From Stenotrophomonas maltophilia (GTDB taxonomy: Bacteria > Pseudomonadota > Gammaproteobacteria > Xanthomonadales > Xanthomonadaceae): a stretch of 64,000 nt of DNA. Shown here piece after piece: positions 56,590-64,000 of this stretch. Made by a program: the position numbers and the translations under genes. The stretch spans positions 34,722 through 98,721 of the forward strand of contig NZ_RXLZ01000009.1 in the NCBI RefSeq assembly GCF_003970865.1. Reading direction: 5' to 3'. Numbering within the stretch: position 1 is the first letter of the stretch; each line of letters begins with the position of its first letter. The notes under the pieces were generated by a model that saw nothing but the letters and a program-made list of their open reading frames with translations, ran no database searches and was not told where the DNA came from.

Positions 56590-57338
56590 CAGGCAGCGGG
56601 CTTCTTCACTACCGACGACGGCACCAGCCAGCGTGCGGCGTGGATGCCCAGCTCGTAGAGCAGGCACATCGGGATCGCCAGCATCAGCTGCGAGACCACG
56701 TCCGGCGGGGTCAGCACCGCCGCGACCACGAAGATGCCGACGATCGCGTAACCACGGCCTTCCTTGAACTGCTGCGGCGTCACCCAGCCCAGCAGCACCA
56801 GGATCACCATCGCCACCGGCAGTTCGAAACTGCCGCCGAAGGCGAAGAAGATCGCCAGCACGAAGTCCAGGTAGGCGTTCGCATCCGGGGTGATCGCGAT
56901 CACGTCCGGGCTGAAGGTGGTGAGGAAGTGGAATACCGCCGGCAGCACCAGGAAGTAGGCGAAGGCACAGCCGGCGTAGAACAGCAGCACCGACGACACC
57001 AGCAACGGCACCGCCAGGCGCTTCTCGCGCGCATACAGGCCCGGGGCAACGAACGCCCACAACTGGTACAGCAGCCACGGCACCGCCACGAACAGGGCCA
57101 CGAAGAAGGTCAGCTTCAGCGGTGCGAAGAAGGCACCGGCCGGATTGGTGGCGATCATCGTCTGCCCGTTCGGCAACTGCGAGACCAGCGGTTCGGCCAG
57201 CGCGTTGTACAGCTTCTGGGTAAACGGCAGCAGCGCCAGCAGCACCACGCCCAGGCCCAGCAACGCGCGCACCAGACGGCCGCGCAGTTCCACCAGATGT
57301 TCGACCAGCGAGCTTTCGCCGAAATCGTGTTCACTCAT
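56589..57338 (-). CDS. tatC: Twin-arginine translocase subunit TatC
   Basis: 249 residues with six membrane helices. The signal-peptide-binding N-terminus has LVEHLVELRGRLVRALLG, and a conserved acidic loop with the ATNPAGAFFAPLKLTFFVAL segment. TatC forms the receptor for RR-signal proteins together with TatB. The ATG 57338 overlaps the tatB stop by 4 nt (ATGA). Last gene of tatABC; its stop lies at the base of a long inverted repeat. Confidence 0.97.
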   Translation of the reverse strand: MSEHDFGESSLVEHLVELRGRLVRALLGLGVVLLALLPFTQKLYNALAEPLVSQLPNGQTMIATNPAGAFFAPLKLTFFVALFVAVPWLLYQLWAFVAPGLYAREKRLAVPLLVSSVLLFYAGCAFAYFLVLPAVFHFLTTFSPDVIAITPDANAYLDFVLAIFFAFGGSFELPVAMVILVLLGWVTPQQFKEGRGYAIVGIFVVAAVLTPPDVVSQLMLAIPMCLLYELGIHAARWLVPSSVVKKPAA

Positions 57339-57796
57339 GGCTGGCGCTCCGGGCTGCTCTGCGGCGGCGGTGCACCGGCTTCAGGGGGCGTCGCCGGCGT
57401 CGGCTCGGGAGCAACGCTCTCGTATGCCGGCGCATCGGCGTCGGGCACAGCGCTCATATGCGGCGGCAGATCCGCAGGCGCCGGTGCGCGAACCTCCTGC
57501 GCCAGCGTATCGCCCTGCTGCTGGGCCTCCTGCGCTTCGCGACGGATCGCTTCACCGCTGGCGCGCAGCTGATTCTCGGTGTCCTGCATGCCCTGGCGCA
57601 CGTCCTGCATCTGCCGCTTGATGTCCTCGGCCTGCAGTTCGCGCTCCAGTTCCTGTTTCACCGAATCCCACTGATTGCGGGCACGACGCACCCACAGGCC
57701 GGCGAAGCGGGCCGCCTTGGGCAGGCGCTCGGGACCGAGCACCACCAGGGCGACCACTGCAATCACCAGCAGTTCGCTGAAGCCGATATCGAACAC
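57335..57796 (-). CDS. tatB: Twin-arginine translocase subunit TatB
   Basis: 153 residues. One N-terminal helix (SELLVIAVVALVVLGPERLP with the conserved Glu8 region MFDIGFSELL), an amphipathic helix PKAARFAGLWVRRARNQWDSV, a charged coiled coil and a Pro-rich tail. It partners with TatC in substrate recognition. Spaced 15 nt from the tatA stop and overlapping tatC by 4 nt. Confidence 0.96.
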   Translation of the reverse strand: MFDIGFSELLVIAVVALVVLGPERLPKAARFAGLWVRRARNQWDSVKQELERELQAEDIKRQMQDVRQGMQDTENQLRASGEAIRREAQEAQQQGDTLAQEVRAPAPADLPPHMSAVPDADAPAYESVAPEPTPATPPEAGAPPPQSSPERQP

Positions 57797-57811
57797 CGCA
57801 ACCGCTCCGGA

Positions 57812-58039
57812 TCAGCGAGCGTTACGGTCGTGCTCGTCCTGCGCGGTGCGCGAGGCGTCCTGGCTGCGCGACTCATCGCCCAGCTGCGCGTTCGGCTTGT
57901 CCTCGTCGCGCATGCCCTTCTTGAATTCCTTGACCGCCGAACCGAGATCCTTGGCGCCGCTGGTCAGGCGCTTGGTGCCGAACACCAGCAGGACGATGGC
58001 CAGCACGACCAACCAATGCCAGATGCTGAAACTGCCCAT
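57812..58039 (-). CDS. tatA: Twin-arginine translocase subunit TatA
   Basis: 75 residues. The short N-terminal helix ([20 protein letters not shown]) is followed by the FGTKRL hinge and the amphipathic helix [16 protein letters not shown], then a charged disordered tail. TatA oligomers form the pore for folded RR-proteins. The open frame starts at 58078, but MGSFSIWHW at 58039 is the normal TatA start. First gene of the tatABC operon. Confidence 0.96.
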   Translation of the reverse strand: MGSFSIWHWLVVLAIVLLVFGTKRLTSGAKDLGSAVKEFKKGMRDEDKPNAQLGDESRSQDASRTAQDEHDRNAR

Positions 58040-58114
58040 AAAGACGCTCGTTACGTTAGTGATCAGGCTGTCGAGCATAGCGCACCGGGTGTTAGCCGGC
58101 GCGCGTGACGAAAG

Positions 58115-59008
58115 TCAGTTTCCGCCCAGCGTTTCCGTGCGGATTTCGCCGTCGTTGACCGGCTGGAAGCCCTGCTGCTGCGGTGGCGGGGTCTGCGGCA
58201 CGTTCTGCAGCGGCGCGGTGGTGGCTTCGGCTGGGGCGGCCGGCGCTGCCTGAACAGGCGCCGGAGCAACCGCCGGGGCCGCTGCCGGACGCGGGGCGCT
58301 GCCGCCGTTACCGCTGCGGTTGTTGCGCGCGGCGTAGGTGGCCTCTTCCAGACGATCGCGGAAAGTGACCACATCCATCGACGGCGAACCGGCGGCGCGG
58401 CCTTCGAAGATCATGCGCGGCGTGGTGTTGCTGCCGTAGGCGTCCAGATTGGCGGCATCATCGATCTGCAGCACCGCACCATCCAGGGCAACGCCAGCAA
58501 ACAGGCCGCGGGCGCGGGACCAGGACCAGATCTCGGCCTTCAGCTGGCCGTCGGTGGCAGCGGCGGCATTGCGGCCGACCGGGCCGGCGGCGACACCGGC
58601 ATCGGCGCCCAGCGTGAACTTGCCGTTGACCAGGTTGTCCAGGCTGCGGTCGTTGCGGAACACCAGCACCACATCGGAGGACTGCACGCCGGCCTGGAAG
58701 CCGATGCTGCCGCCAGTAAGCTTCACGAACACCGGATTGGACCAGGCGCCGTTGGGCATGCGTACCGACATCAGGCCATGGCCACGACGACCGCCAATGA
58801 CCAGACCGGCCTTGATCGTGTCGGGAATGACGATGACCGCGCGGCCTTCGTCGAGCAATTTGTCCGGAATGCCCTGTTCAGGGATTTCCTGGATTTCAGC
58901 CAGCACGCGCACGGCATTGCGGGCACGCTGGTCTTCCTGCGGTCCGGCCATGGCCTGGCTGGACAGCAGGCTGGCGGCGATCAGCAGGGCTTGGATCGGG
59001 CGACGCAT
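58115..59008 (-). CDS. Exported SYLF-domain (Ysc84) lipid-binding protein
   Basis: 297 residues. Signal peptide (MRRPIQALLIAASLLSSQAMA), then a SYLF domain with the AVIVIPDTIKAGLVIGGRRGHG and GFQAGVQSSDVVLVFRN segments, and FTLGADAGVAAGPVGRNAAA near residue 131. SYLF proteins bind phosphoinositides or anionic lipids in eukaryotes; the bacterial role is unknown. A long Ala/Pro and Gln-rich tail (residues 240-290) looks disordered. Located upstream of tatABC on the same strand, with 75 nt between. Confidence 0.88.
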   Translation of the reverse strand: MRRPIQALLIAASLLSSQAMAGPQEDQRARNAVRVLAEIQEIPEQGIPDKLLDEGRAVIVIPDTIKAGLVIGGRRGHGLMSVRMPNGAWSNPVFVKLTGGSIGFQAGVQSSDVVLVFRNDRSLDNLVNGKFTLGADAGVAAGPVGRNAAAATDGQLKAEIWSWSRARGLFAGVALDGAVLQIDDAANLDAYGSNTTPRMIFEGRAAGSPSMDVVTFRDRLEEATYAARNNRSGNGGSAPRPAAAPAVAPAPVQAAPAAPAEATTAPLQNVPQTPPPQQQGFQPVNDGEIRTETLGGN

Positions 59009-59173
59009 GGCAGGCTCCAGAAGTCAGTCCATAGGAAGATATAGCAAGTGACTGAAATTAGTAGTGTTGTCATGAATCCCCAATGAGCGTTCCCTGCTCA
59101 CATTGATGCGCGCTATGCCTGCAATCCGAACCCTGCATCCCGGCGCGGCACCGGATCGGCGACAATACCGCTC

Positions 59174-60136
59174 ATGCTCGACGCACCCGATACCGCCGTG
59201 CTGGCGGTCAACCTAGGCACGCCCGAGACGCCGACGGCCCCCGCCGTACGCCGTTACCTGGCTGAATTCCTGTCCGACCCCCGCGTGGTCTCGATCCCGG
59301 CATTGCTCTGGCAGCCGCTGCTGCGTGGACTGATCCTGCCGCTGCGCAGCAGCCGTTCAGCGGCCAAGTACGCCCAAGTCTGGCTGCCGGAGGGCTCTCC
59401 GCTGATGGTGCACACGCACCAGCTGGCGCAGGCCATGCAAGCGCTGTTGCCGCCCCTGAAGGTTCGCCATGCAATGCGCTATGGCGAGCCGGCGCTGGCC
59501 AGCGAGCTCGACCGCCTGGCGGCCGACGGTGTGCGCCGCATCGTGGTGCTGCCGCTGTACCCGCAGTACTCCACCACCACCACCGCCTCGGTCGAAGACC
59601 GCGTCGATGCCTGGCAGCGCCGCAATCCGGGCGTGACCGTGAGCCTGGTGCGCGACTATTCGGTCGATCCGGGCTGGGTCGACGCCGTGGCCGGCTCGAT
59701 CCGCCGCTACTGGGAACAGCACGGTCGCGGCCAGAAACTGATGTTCTCCTTCCACGGCATCCCGCAGCGCCTGGCCGATGCCGGCGATCCGTATCCGCAG
59801 CGCTGCGAGGCCAGTGCGCAGGCCATCGCCAAGGCACTGGGCCTGGCCAGGGACGAGTGGCAGATGGGTTACCAATCGCGTTTCGGCCGCGAGCGCTGGC
59901 TGCAGCCGTATGCCGAACCCAGCCTGTGGGCGCTGGCGGAGTCCGGCGTGAAGCAGATCGATGTGGTCTGCCCCGGCTTCGCCACCGATTGCCTGGAGAC
60001 GCTGGAAGAGGTCGCGATGGGCTTCACCGAAACGCTGGCCGAGCGCGGCGCGACGATGCGCTACATCCCCTGCCTCAACGCCGAACCGGAGCACGCACGT
60101 GCGCTTGCGCGGCTGGCCGTGGCCTCGCTGGCATGA
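59174..60136 (+). CDS. hemH: Ferrochelatase
   Basis: 320 residues, the normal length. It inserts Fe2+ into protoporphyrin IX as the last step of heme synthesis. It shows [22 protein letters not shown] at the start, [16 protein letters not shown] in the core and the metal-site His in [11 protein letters not shown] (about residue 195). ATG 59174 is 12 nt after CTC-rich sequence without a strong Shine-Dalgarno. The next gene overlaps by 4 nt (ATGA). Confidence 0.97.
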   Translation: MLDAPDTAVLAVNLGTPETPTAPAVRRYLAEFLSDPRVVSIPALLWQPLLRGLILPLRSSRSAAKYAQVWLPEGSPLMVHTHQLAQAMQALLPPLKVRHAMRYGEPALASELDRLAADGVRRIVVLPLYPQYSTTTTASVEDRVDAWQRRNPGVTVSLVRDYSVDPGWVDAVAGSIRRYWEQHGRGQKLMFSFHGIPQRLADAGDPYPQRCEASAQAIAKALGLARDEWQMGYQSRFGRERWLQPYAEPSLWALAESGVKQIDVVCPGFATDCLETLEEVAMGFTETLAERGATMRYIPCLNAEPEHARALARLAVASLA

Positions 60137-60987
60137 GCCTTCAACCGTTTGAACTGGAGGTCGGTGGCGCGCGCGTCGCCGGCCTGCGCAACCACGGCGA
60201 TGGCCCGCGCGTGCTGGCCCTGCACGGCTGGCTCGACAACGCGGCCAGCTTCGTGCCGCTGGCGCCGCATCTGTCGTCGCTGCAATTGGTGGCGATCGAT
60301 TTACCCGGTCATGGCCACAGTGCACATCTGCCGGCCGGTGCCAGCTACACCACGGCGGCCGCGATCTGCCACGTGCTCGATGTGGCCGATGCACTGGGCT
60401 GGGACCGCTTCAGCCTGCTCGGCCATTCGATGGGCGCCGGCATCGCCAGCCTCACCGCCTCGGTCAGCGACCGTGTCGAACGGCTGGTGGCAATCGAAGC
60501 ACTCGGCGGCCTGCGTGGTCCCGAAGAAGAAACCGCCAACCGCCTGCGCGAGCATGTGAATGCCACGCGCGCCCTGGCACGCAAGCAGTTGCGCGTATTC
60601 CCCGACCTCGCCGCGCCGGTCCGCGCGCGGATGATGACCAACCAGCTCAGCGAAGGCTGCGCACGCCTGCTGGTCGAACGTGGCGTGGAACCGGTTGAAG
60701 GCGGCTACCGCTGGTGCAGCGATCCGCGCCTGATGCTACCCACCGCGATCCGCCTCAGCGAAGGCCAGATCGACAACCTGCTGCAGGCCATCGCCTGCCC
60801 GACGCAGGTGATCTACGCCACGCCGGCACAGTCGTACTATCCCGAGCCGATGCGCAGCGATCGCCTGCAGCATCTGCGCGATGGCCGTCTGGCGGTGTTT
60901 CCCGGCAACCATCACCTGCACATGGAAGATCCGGAACAGATCGCAGGCGTGATCCTGCGCTTCTTCAGCAACGACAACGCCGGCTGA
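60133..60987 (+). CDS. Alpha/beta hydrolase
   Basis: 284 residues with the alpha/beta hydrolase fold: oxyanion motif [13 protein letters not shown], nucleophile Ser99 in [13 protein letters not shown], and a late catalytic His in [11 protein letters not shown]. It resembles the MEST/serine hydrolase group next to hemH in xanthomonads. Substrate unknown, perhaps an ester or lactone. Start and stop overlap with hemH (ATGA) implies coupled translation. Beyond its stop, about 120 nt hold nothing recognisable before the next frame. Confidence 0.88.
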   Translation: MSLQPFELEVGGARVAGLRNHGDGPRVLALHGWLDNAASFVPLAPHLSSLQLVAIDLPGHGHSAHLPAGASYTTAAAICHVLDVADALGWDRFSLLGHSMGAGIASLTASVSDRVERLVAIEALGGLRGPEEETANRLREHVNATRALARKQLRVFPDLAAPVRARMMTNQLSEGCARLLVERGVEPVEGGYRWCSDPRLMLPTAIRLSEGQIDNLLQAIACPTQVIYATPAQSYYPEPMRSDRLQHLRDGRLAVFPGNHHLHMEDPEQIAGVILRFFSNDNAG

Positions 60988-61113
60988 GCGAAGGCACCGG
61001 CGCGCTTCACTCTGCGCGTCTGCGGCCGATACATCAGTTGCGGGCCCCTGCGTCCGCAGCACGCATGCCCGGTCGGGCCTGCGGCGTGTGTCTGGTTCTG
61101 CAAGGAAGTCCGC

Positions 61114-61263
61114 ATGCCTGCTCCATTGCACCGTCATCCACAGGATGTGGCCACGGTGTCCCGTCTCCGCGTCGCTGATCGCGTCGCATTCCCCGAATTC
61201 CCGGCTCGCGCCCTGGTCACGCACTCCTGCGTGCGCCGCGGCGTGGCCGTTGTCGTTTGCTGA
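61114..61263 (+). CDS. Possible small protein, 49 residues, upstream of a chemoreceptor gene
   Basis: ATG 61114 preceded by AAGGAAG at 6-7 nt opens 49 codons to TGA 61261-61263, 14 nt before the chemoreceptor ATG. The product [20 protein letters not shown] is basic with a hydrophobic C-terminal stretch and two cysteines. The Shine-Dalgarno and tight spacing suggest a leader peptide or coupled small gene. No homologue is known to me, and codon use is not decisive. It could be chance. Confidence 0.4.
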   Translation: MPAPLHRHPQDVATVSRLRVADRVAFPEFPARALVTHSCVRRGVAVVVC

Positions 61264-61277
61264 TCCAGGAGTCGCCG

Positions 61278-63383
61278 ATGTCCGTTGCATCCTCCCGTCC
61301 CCCCGATATTGCCCGCCTGCCGCATCTGCAGCAGCTCGCGCACCGCGCTGACCGCCGCCTGCTGATTGGCAGCGCGGGACTGGCCCTGGCTGGCCTGGTG
61401 CTGGCCCTGCGTGGCCTGCAGGTGCAGGCCGCGGCGTTGGCAGCCGTCGCCGCGCTGCCCGCCGCGTGGTTGGGCGGACCGCAGGCAGGCCGGGCCGTCG
61501 CCCGCAACGGTCTGGCGTTGCTGTTGTCGCTGCAGCTGGCCGTGTTGTGCGCGATCGTCGGCCTGTCGCCAGCGTTGCCGATCGCGTTGCTGCTGGGCGT
61601 GCTGCTCAGCCACCGCGATCGCCTGCCGGTATGGCTGGCCGGTGGTGTTGGCACTCTCGCCCTGCTGGCACCGCTACAGGGCGGTGCCGCGCTGTGGCCG
61701 ACGCTGCTGCAGGCCGGCATGTTCGCGGGCCTGACCCTGTTCCTCGGCCAGGTCGCACTGCGCCTTCGGCAGCAGACCGAGTCCCTTGGCCACGGCCCGC
61801 GTCGGCTTGCCGCGCTTGCACGCGACATCGCCACCGGTGCCGATCTTGGCGCGCATGCCGATACCGGCGCCTATGCGCCGGGTTCACTGGCCCACGCCCT
61901 GGCCGACACTGCGCGCCACGTGCAGGCCCAGCGGGGACGCGAAGCCGCGTCGCATGCCGAGAACGCGCAGATCCGCCAGGCCCTCGATGCCTCGCGCACC
62001 GCGATGATGATTGCCGACAACGACCATGTGATCCGCTACGTGAACCGCTCGGTGGTGGCACTGCTGCGCAACCAGCAGGCGACGTTGCGACAGGCCTTCC
62101 CCGATTTCGACGCCGAGCGCCTGGTCGGCAGCAGCATCCATCGCTTCCACGCCAACCCGGACCGCATCCGCGCGATCCTCAACGGTCTGCAGGTCACGCA
62201 CAACGGCAAGGTGCAGATCGGCCCGGTGCACTTCGCCCAGGTGGTCACCCCGGTGTTCGACGCGCAGGGCGTGCGCCTGGGCTTCGCCGTGGAATGGCAT
62301 GACCGCACCCATGAGCTCGCGTTGGAGAACGCCGTGGCCGGCATCGTCGCAGCGGCAGCGGCCGGTGACCTCGACCAGCGCCTGCAGGCCACTGAAGGCG
62401 CCAGCTTCCTCGATGGCCTGACCGGTGGCATCAACCAGCTGCTCGATACGCTCGGCAGCACCGTCAACGACGTGCGGCAGATGCTCTCGGCACTGGCCAA
62501 CGGTGATCTGGATCGGCGCATGCACGGCGACTATCACGGCGCCTTCGCTGCCATCCAGCGCGATGCCAACGCCACGGCCGGGCAGTTGGCACGCATGGTC
62601 GGCCGCATCCAGGAATGTGCGGCGTCGATCAGTACCGCCGCCAGCGAGATTGCCGCCGGCAACGGCGCATTGTCCGAGCGCAGCGAGCGCCAGGCCGCGC
62701 ACCTGCAGGAGACCGCAGCATCGATGGAGGAGCTGACCGCCACCGTGCGCCAGAACGCCGCCCATGCGCGTGAGGCCAGTGCGTTGGCGGCCTCCACGCA
62801 GAGCGCTGCCAGTGACGGCAACACGGCCATGCAGCGGGTGGTCGATACCATGCAGGCCATCGAAGGTGCCTCGAAGCGGATCGGCGACATCACCGGCGTC
62901 ATCGACGGCATTGCCTTCCAGACCAATATCCTCGCGTTGAACGCAGCGGTGGAGGCGGCACGCGCCGGCGAGCAGGGCCGAGGCTTTGCCGTGGTGGCCA
63001 GCGAGGTGCGCGTGCTGGCACAGCGTTCGGCGGCGGCCGCACAGGAGATCAAGAAGCTGATCGACGAGGCGGGCCGGCAGGTGGGGGAAGGTGCCCAGCT
63101 GGTGGCCGACGCCGGCCAGCGCATGCAGGGAATTGTCGGCGGCGTGGAGGATGTCAGCCACCTGATGCGCGAGATTTCCGCAGCGTCGCAGGAGCAGTCG
63201 ATCGGTATCGAGCAGATCAACCAGACCGTGGTGCAGATGGATCAGGCCACGCAGCAGAATGCGGCGCTGGTGGAAGAAGCAACCGCGGCCGCACGCGAGC
63301 TGCAGTCGCAGGCCGGCACATTGACCGAAGCGGTCTCGGTATTCCGCCAGCAGGAACCGCACGAGGTCTCGCGGGCCGCCTGA
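61278..63383 (+). CDS. Methyl-accepting chemotaxis protein with PAS and tandem HAMP domains
   Basis: 701 residues. Four or more membrane helices lie in the first 160 residues ([20 protein letters not shown], then [18 protein letters not shown] and others) with almost no periplasmic loop, so the signal is probably inside the cell or membrane. A PAS-like domain ([20 protein letters not shown]) and two HAMP units (GDLDQRLQ and [13 protein letters not shown]) come next, and then the highly conserved signalling hairpin [20 protein letters not shown]. No terminal NWETF pentapeptide is seen. AGGAG 9 nt before ATG 61278 fixes the start. Confidence 0.93.
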   Translation: MSVASSRPPDIARLPHLQQLAHRADRRLLIGSAGLALAGLVLALRGLQVQAAALAAVAALPAAWLGGPQAGRAVARNGLALLLSLQLAVLCAIVGLSPALPIALLLGVLLSHRDRLPVWLAGGVGTLALLAPLQGGAALWPTLLQAGMFAGLTLFLGQVALRLRQQTESLGHGPRRLAALARDIATGADLGAHADTGAYAPGSLAHALADTARHVQAQRGREAASHAENAQIRQALDASRTAMMIADNDHVIRYVNRSVVALLRNQQATLRQAFPDFDAERLVGSSIHRFHANPDRIRAILNGLQVTHNGKVQIGPVHFAQVVTPVFDAQGVRLGFAVEWHDRTHELALENAVAGIVAAAAAGDLDQRLQATEGASFLDGLTGGINQLLDTLGSTVNDVRQMLSALANGDLDRRMHGDYHGAFAAIQRDANATAGQLARMVGRIQECAASISTAASEIAAGNGALSERSERQAAHLQETAASMEELTATVRQNAAHAREASALAASTQSAASDGNTAMQRVVDTMQAIEGASKRIGDITGVIDGIAFQTNILALNAAVEAARAGEQGRGFAVVASEVRVLAQRSAAAAQEIKKLIDEAGRQVGEGAQLVADAGQRMQGIVGGVEDVSHLMREISAASQEQSIGIEQINQTVVQMDQATQQNAALVEEATAAARELQSQAGTLTEAVSVFRQQEPHEVSRAA

Positions 63384-63409
63384 TCCGGGCCTTCAATTCG
63401 ATCCTGATC

Positions 63410-63440
63410 AAGACGGCGCCCGCAGGGCGCCGTCTTTTTA
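63410..63440 (+). terminator. Rho-independent terminator of the chemoreceptor gene
   Basis: 10-bp stem GACGGCGCCC / GGGCGCCGTC with a 3-nt loop, then TTTTT, 27 nt after the stop codon. Confidence 0.92.
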
Positions 63441-63461
63441 TGCGTGACCTGCCTTGGGTAG

Positions 63462-63503
63462 CGGTCAAGCTTCTACCGGTGGATGCCTACCTTGGTTGGC
63501 ATC
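63462..63503. repeat. Decayed SMAG REP pair
   Basis: A GTAGCGGTCAAGCTTCTACC half and a GATGCCTACCTTGGTTGGCA element with imperfect stems. They mark the left edge of the terminal repeat block. Confidence 0.6.
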
Positions 63504-63539
63504 GCTTTTCTCAGGAACAACCCATCCACGCACCTGCTG

Positions 63540-63777
63540 GTAGTGCCGGCCGCTGGCCGGCAAACGATCGCTGTGTGGGCCTGCTGTTGGTAGCGGCCAA
63601 CCGTGGTTGGCACCTTGGCTTCTCGCAGGGGGCATCCACGCATGGCGTGGATCTACCGGTAGTGCTGGCCGCTGGCCGGCAAACGATCGCTGTGTGCGCC
63701 TGTTGTTGGTAGCTGCCAACCTTGGTTGGCACCGCTGCTCCTCGCGGGGGGTATCCACGCATGGCGTGGATCTACCG
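63540..63777. repeat. 119-bp tandem duplication, each unit with three REP palindromes
   Basis: Unit 1 is 63540-63658 and unit 2 is 63659-63777, an exact 119-bp period. Each holds GTAGTGCCGGCCGCTGGCCG, then GTAGC-GCCAACC-TTGGTTGGC, then ATCCACGCATGGCGTGGAT ending CTAC. Units differ by about ten substitutions, including the GTAGTGC/GTAGTGCT stem change. This is a segmental duplication of a three-REP cluster. Confidence 0.87.
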
Positions 63778-63797
63778 GGCGATGTAATGCCATCGGG

Positions 63798-63822
63798 TTG
63801 CCGGCCAGCGGCCGGCACTACC
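63798..63822. repeat. Single SMAG REP near the 5S gene
   Basis: TGCCGGCCAGCGGCCGGCA stem with CTAC at its right end, so GTAG on the minus strand. It lies between the 119-bp duplication and the rRNA terminator. Confidence 0.88.
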
Positions 63823-63842
63823 CGCATTTACTGCGCACAAAG

Positions 63843-63874
63843 AAAAACCCCGCTGCGTGAGCAGCGGGGTTTTG
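63843..63874 (-). terminator. Terminator of the rRNA operon
   Basis: 13-bp stem AAAACCCCGCTGC / GCAGCGGGGTTTT with a GTGA loop and runs of A and T at the two ends. On the minus strand it begins 9 nt after the 5S rRNA 3' end. Confidence 0.92.
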
Positions 63875-63882
63875 GGTGTAAA

Positions 63883-63998
63883 CCCTGGCGATGACCTACT
63901 CTCGCATGGCTTGAGCCACACTACCATCGGCGCAGCTGCGTTTCACTTCCGAGTTCGGGATGGGATCGGGTGGTTCCACAGCGCTAATTTCACCAGGG
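63883..63998 (-). rRNA. rrf: 5S ribosomal RNA
   Basis: About 116 nt. On the minus strand it contains the conserved GAACTCGGAAGTGAAACGC, then GCCGATGGTAGTGTGG and CATGCGAGAGTAGG. The ends pair as CCCTGGTGA with TCGCCAGGG. The 23S and 16S genes should follow past the right edge. Confidence 0.96.
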
Positions 63999-64000
63999 AG

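Overview
The window is a GC-rich gammaproteobacterial chromosome segment that fits the Stenotrophomonas maltophilia complex. Gene content and order are xanthomonad-like. Intergenic regions are also full of short palindromes that begin with the tetranucleotide GTAG, which matches the SMAG REP family known from S. maltophilia. No phage, transposase, integron or CRISPR array is visible. It reads as core chromosome with a few accessory modules.

Layout, left to right. (1) 1-1650: the start of a type VI secretion sheath operon (tssB, then tssC running off the left edge), divergent from a short AraC-type DNA-binding protein. (2) 1.8-9.5 kb: universal stress protein, a 48-residue membrane protein, a conserved hypothetical protein, a small LMW phosphatase, uvrD, an FAD/NAD(P)-binding protein, cardiolipin synthase and the ribosomal pair rpmB-rpmG. 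(3) 9.7-11.7 kb: a DnaQ-like exonuclease and a divergent LysR/RidA-family pair. (4) 12-18 kb: a czcI-like/czcC/czcB/czcA heavy-metal efflux operon. (5) 18-29 kb: DUF885 hydrolase, a cell-envelope group (epimerase, GT2, LAB_N protein), a Sufu-domain protein, rsmG-parA-parB, a phosphopantetheinyl transferase, a YeaQ-type protein, xthA and a coniferyl-aldehyde-type dehydrogenase. (6) 29-40 kb: an MHS transporter with a DcaP-like porin, then acs with a CrbR-like regulator, a manganese riboswitch with mntP, and a CrbS-like symporter-kinase. Together acs, crbR and crbS form an acetate-assimilation control module. (7) 40-50 kb: an S46 dipeptidyl peptidase, a decayed Hsp70 fragment overlapping a membrane-anchored partner, and tamA-tamB. 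(8) 50-64 kb: glyQ-glyS, an orphan GspE/PilB ATPase overlapping a glutamine amidotransferase, a BPSS1780-type membrane protein, tatABC, a SYLF protein, hemH with an alpha/beta hydrolase, a chemoreceptor preceded by a possible 49-residue ORF, and the 5S rRNA end of an rRNA operon that enters from the right.

The most unusual material is in the repeats and the decayed genes. REP palindromes supply the stop codons of three genes and the last codons of xthA. Three separate places show REP-derived tandem arrays with exact periods of 23, 73 and 119 bp. A 29-bp-arm inverted repeat separates a membrane-protein gene from tatC. The Hsp70 fragment has lost most of the protein but is still translationally coupled to its neighbour. 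I see no wholly new multi-gene system. The acetate module, the REP arrays and the Hsp70 remnant are the best places for a second look.
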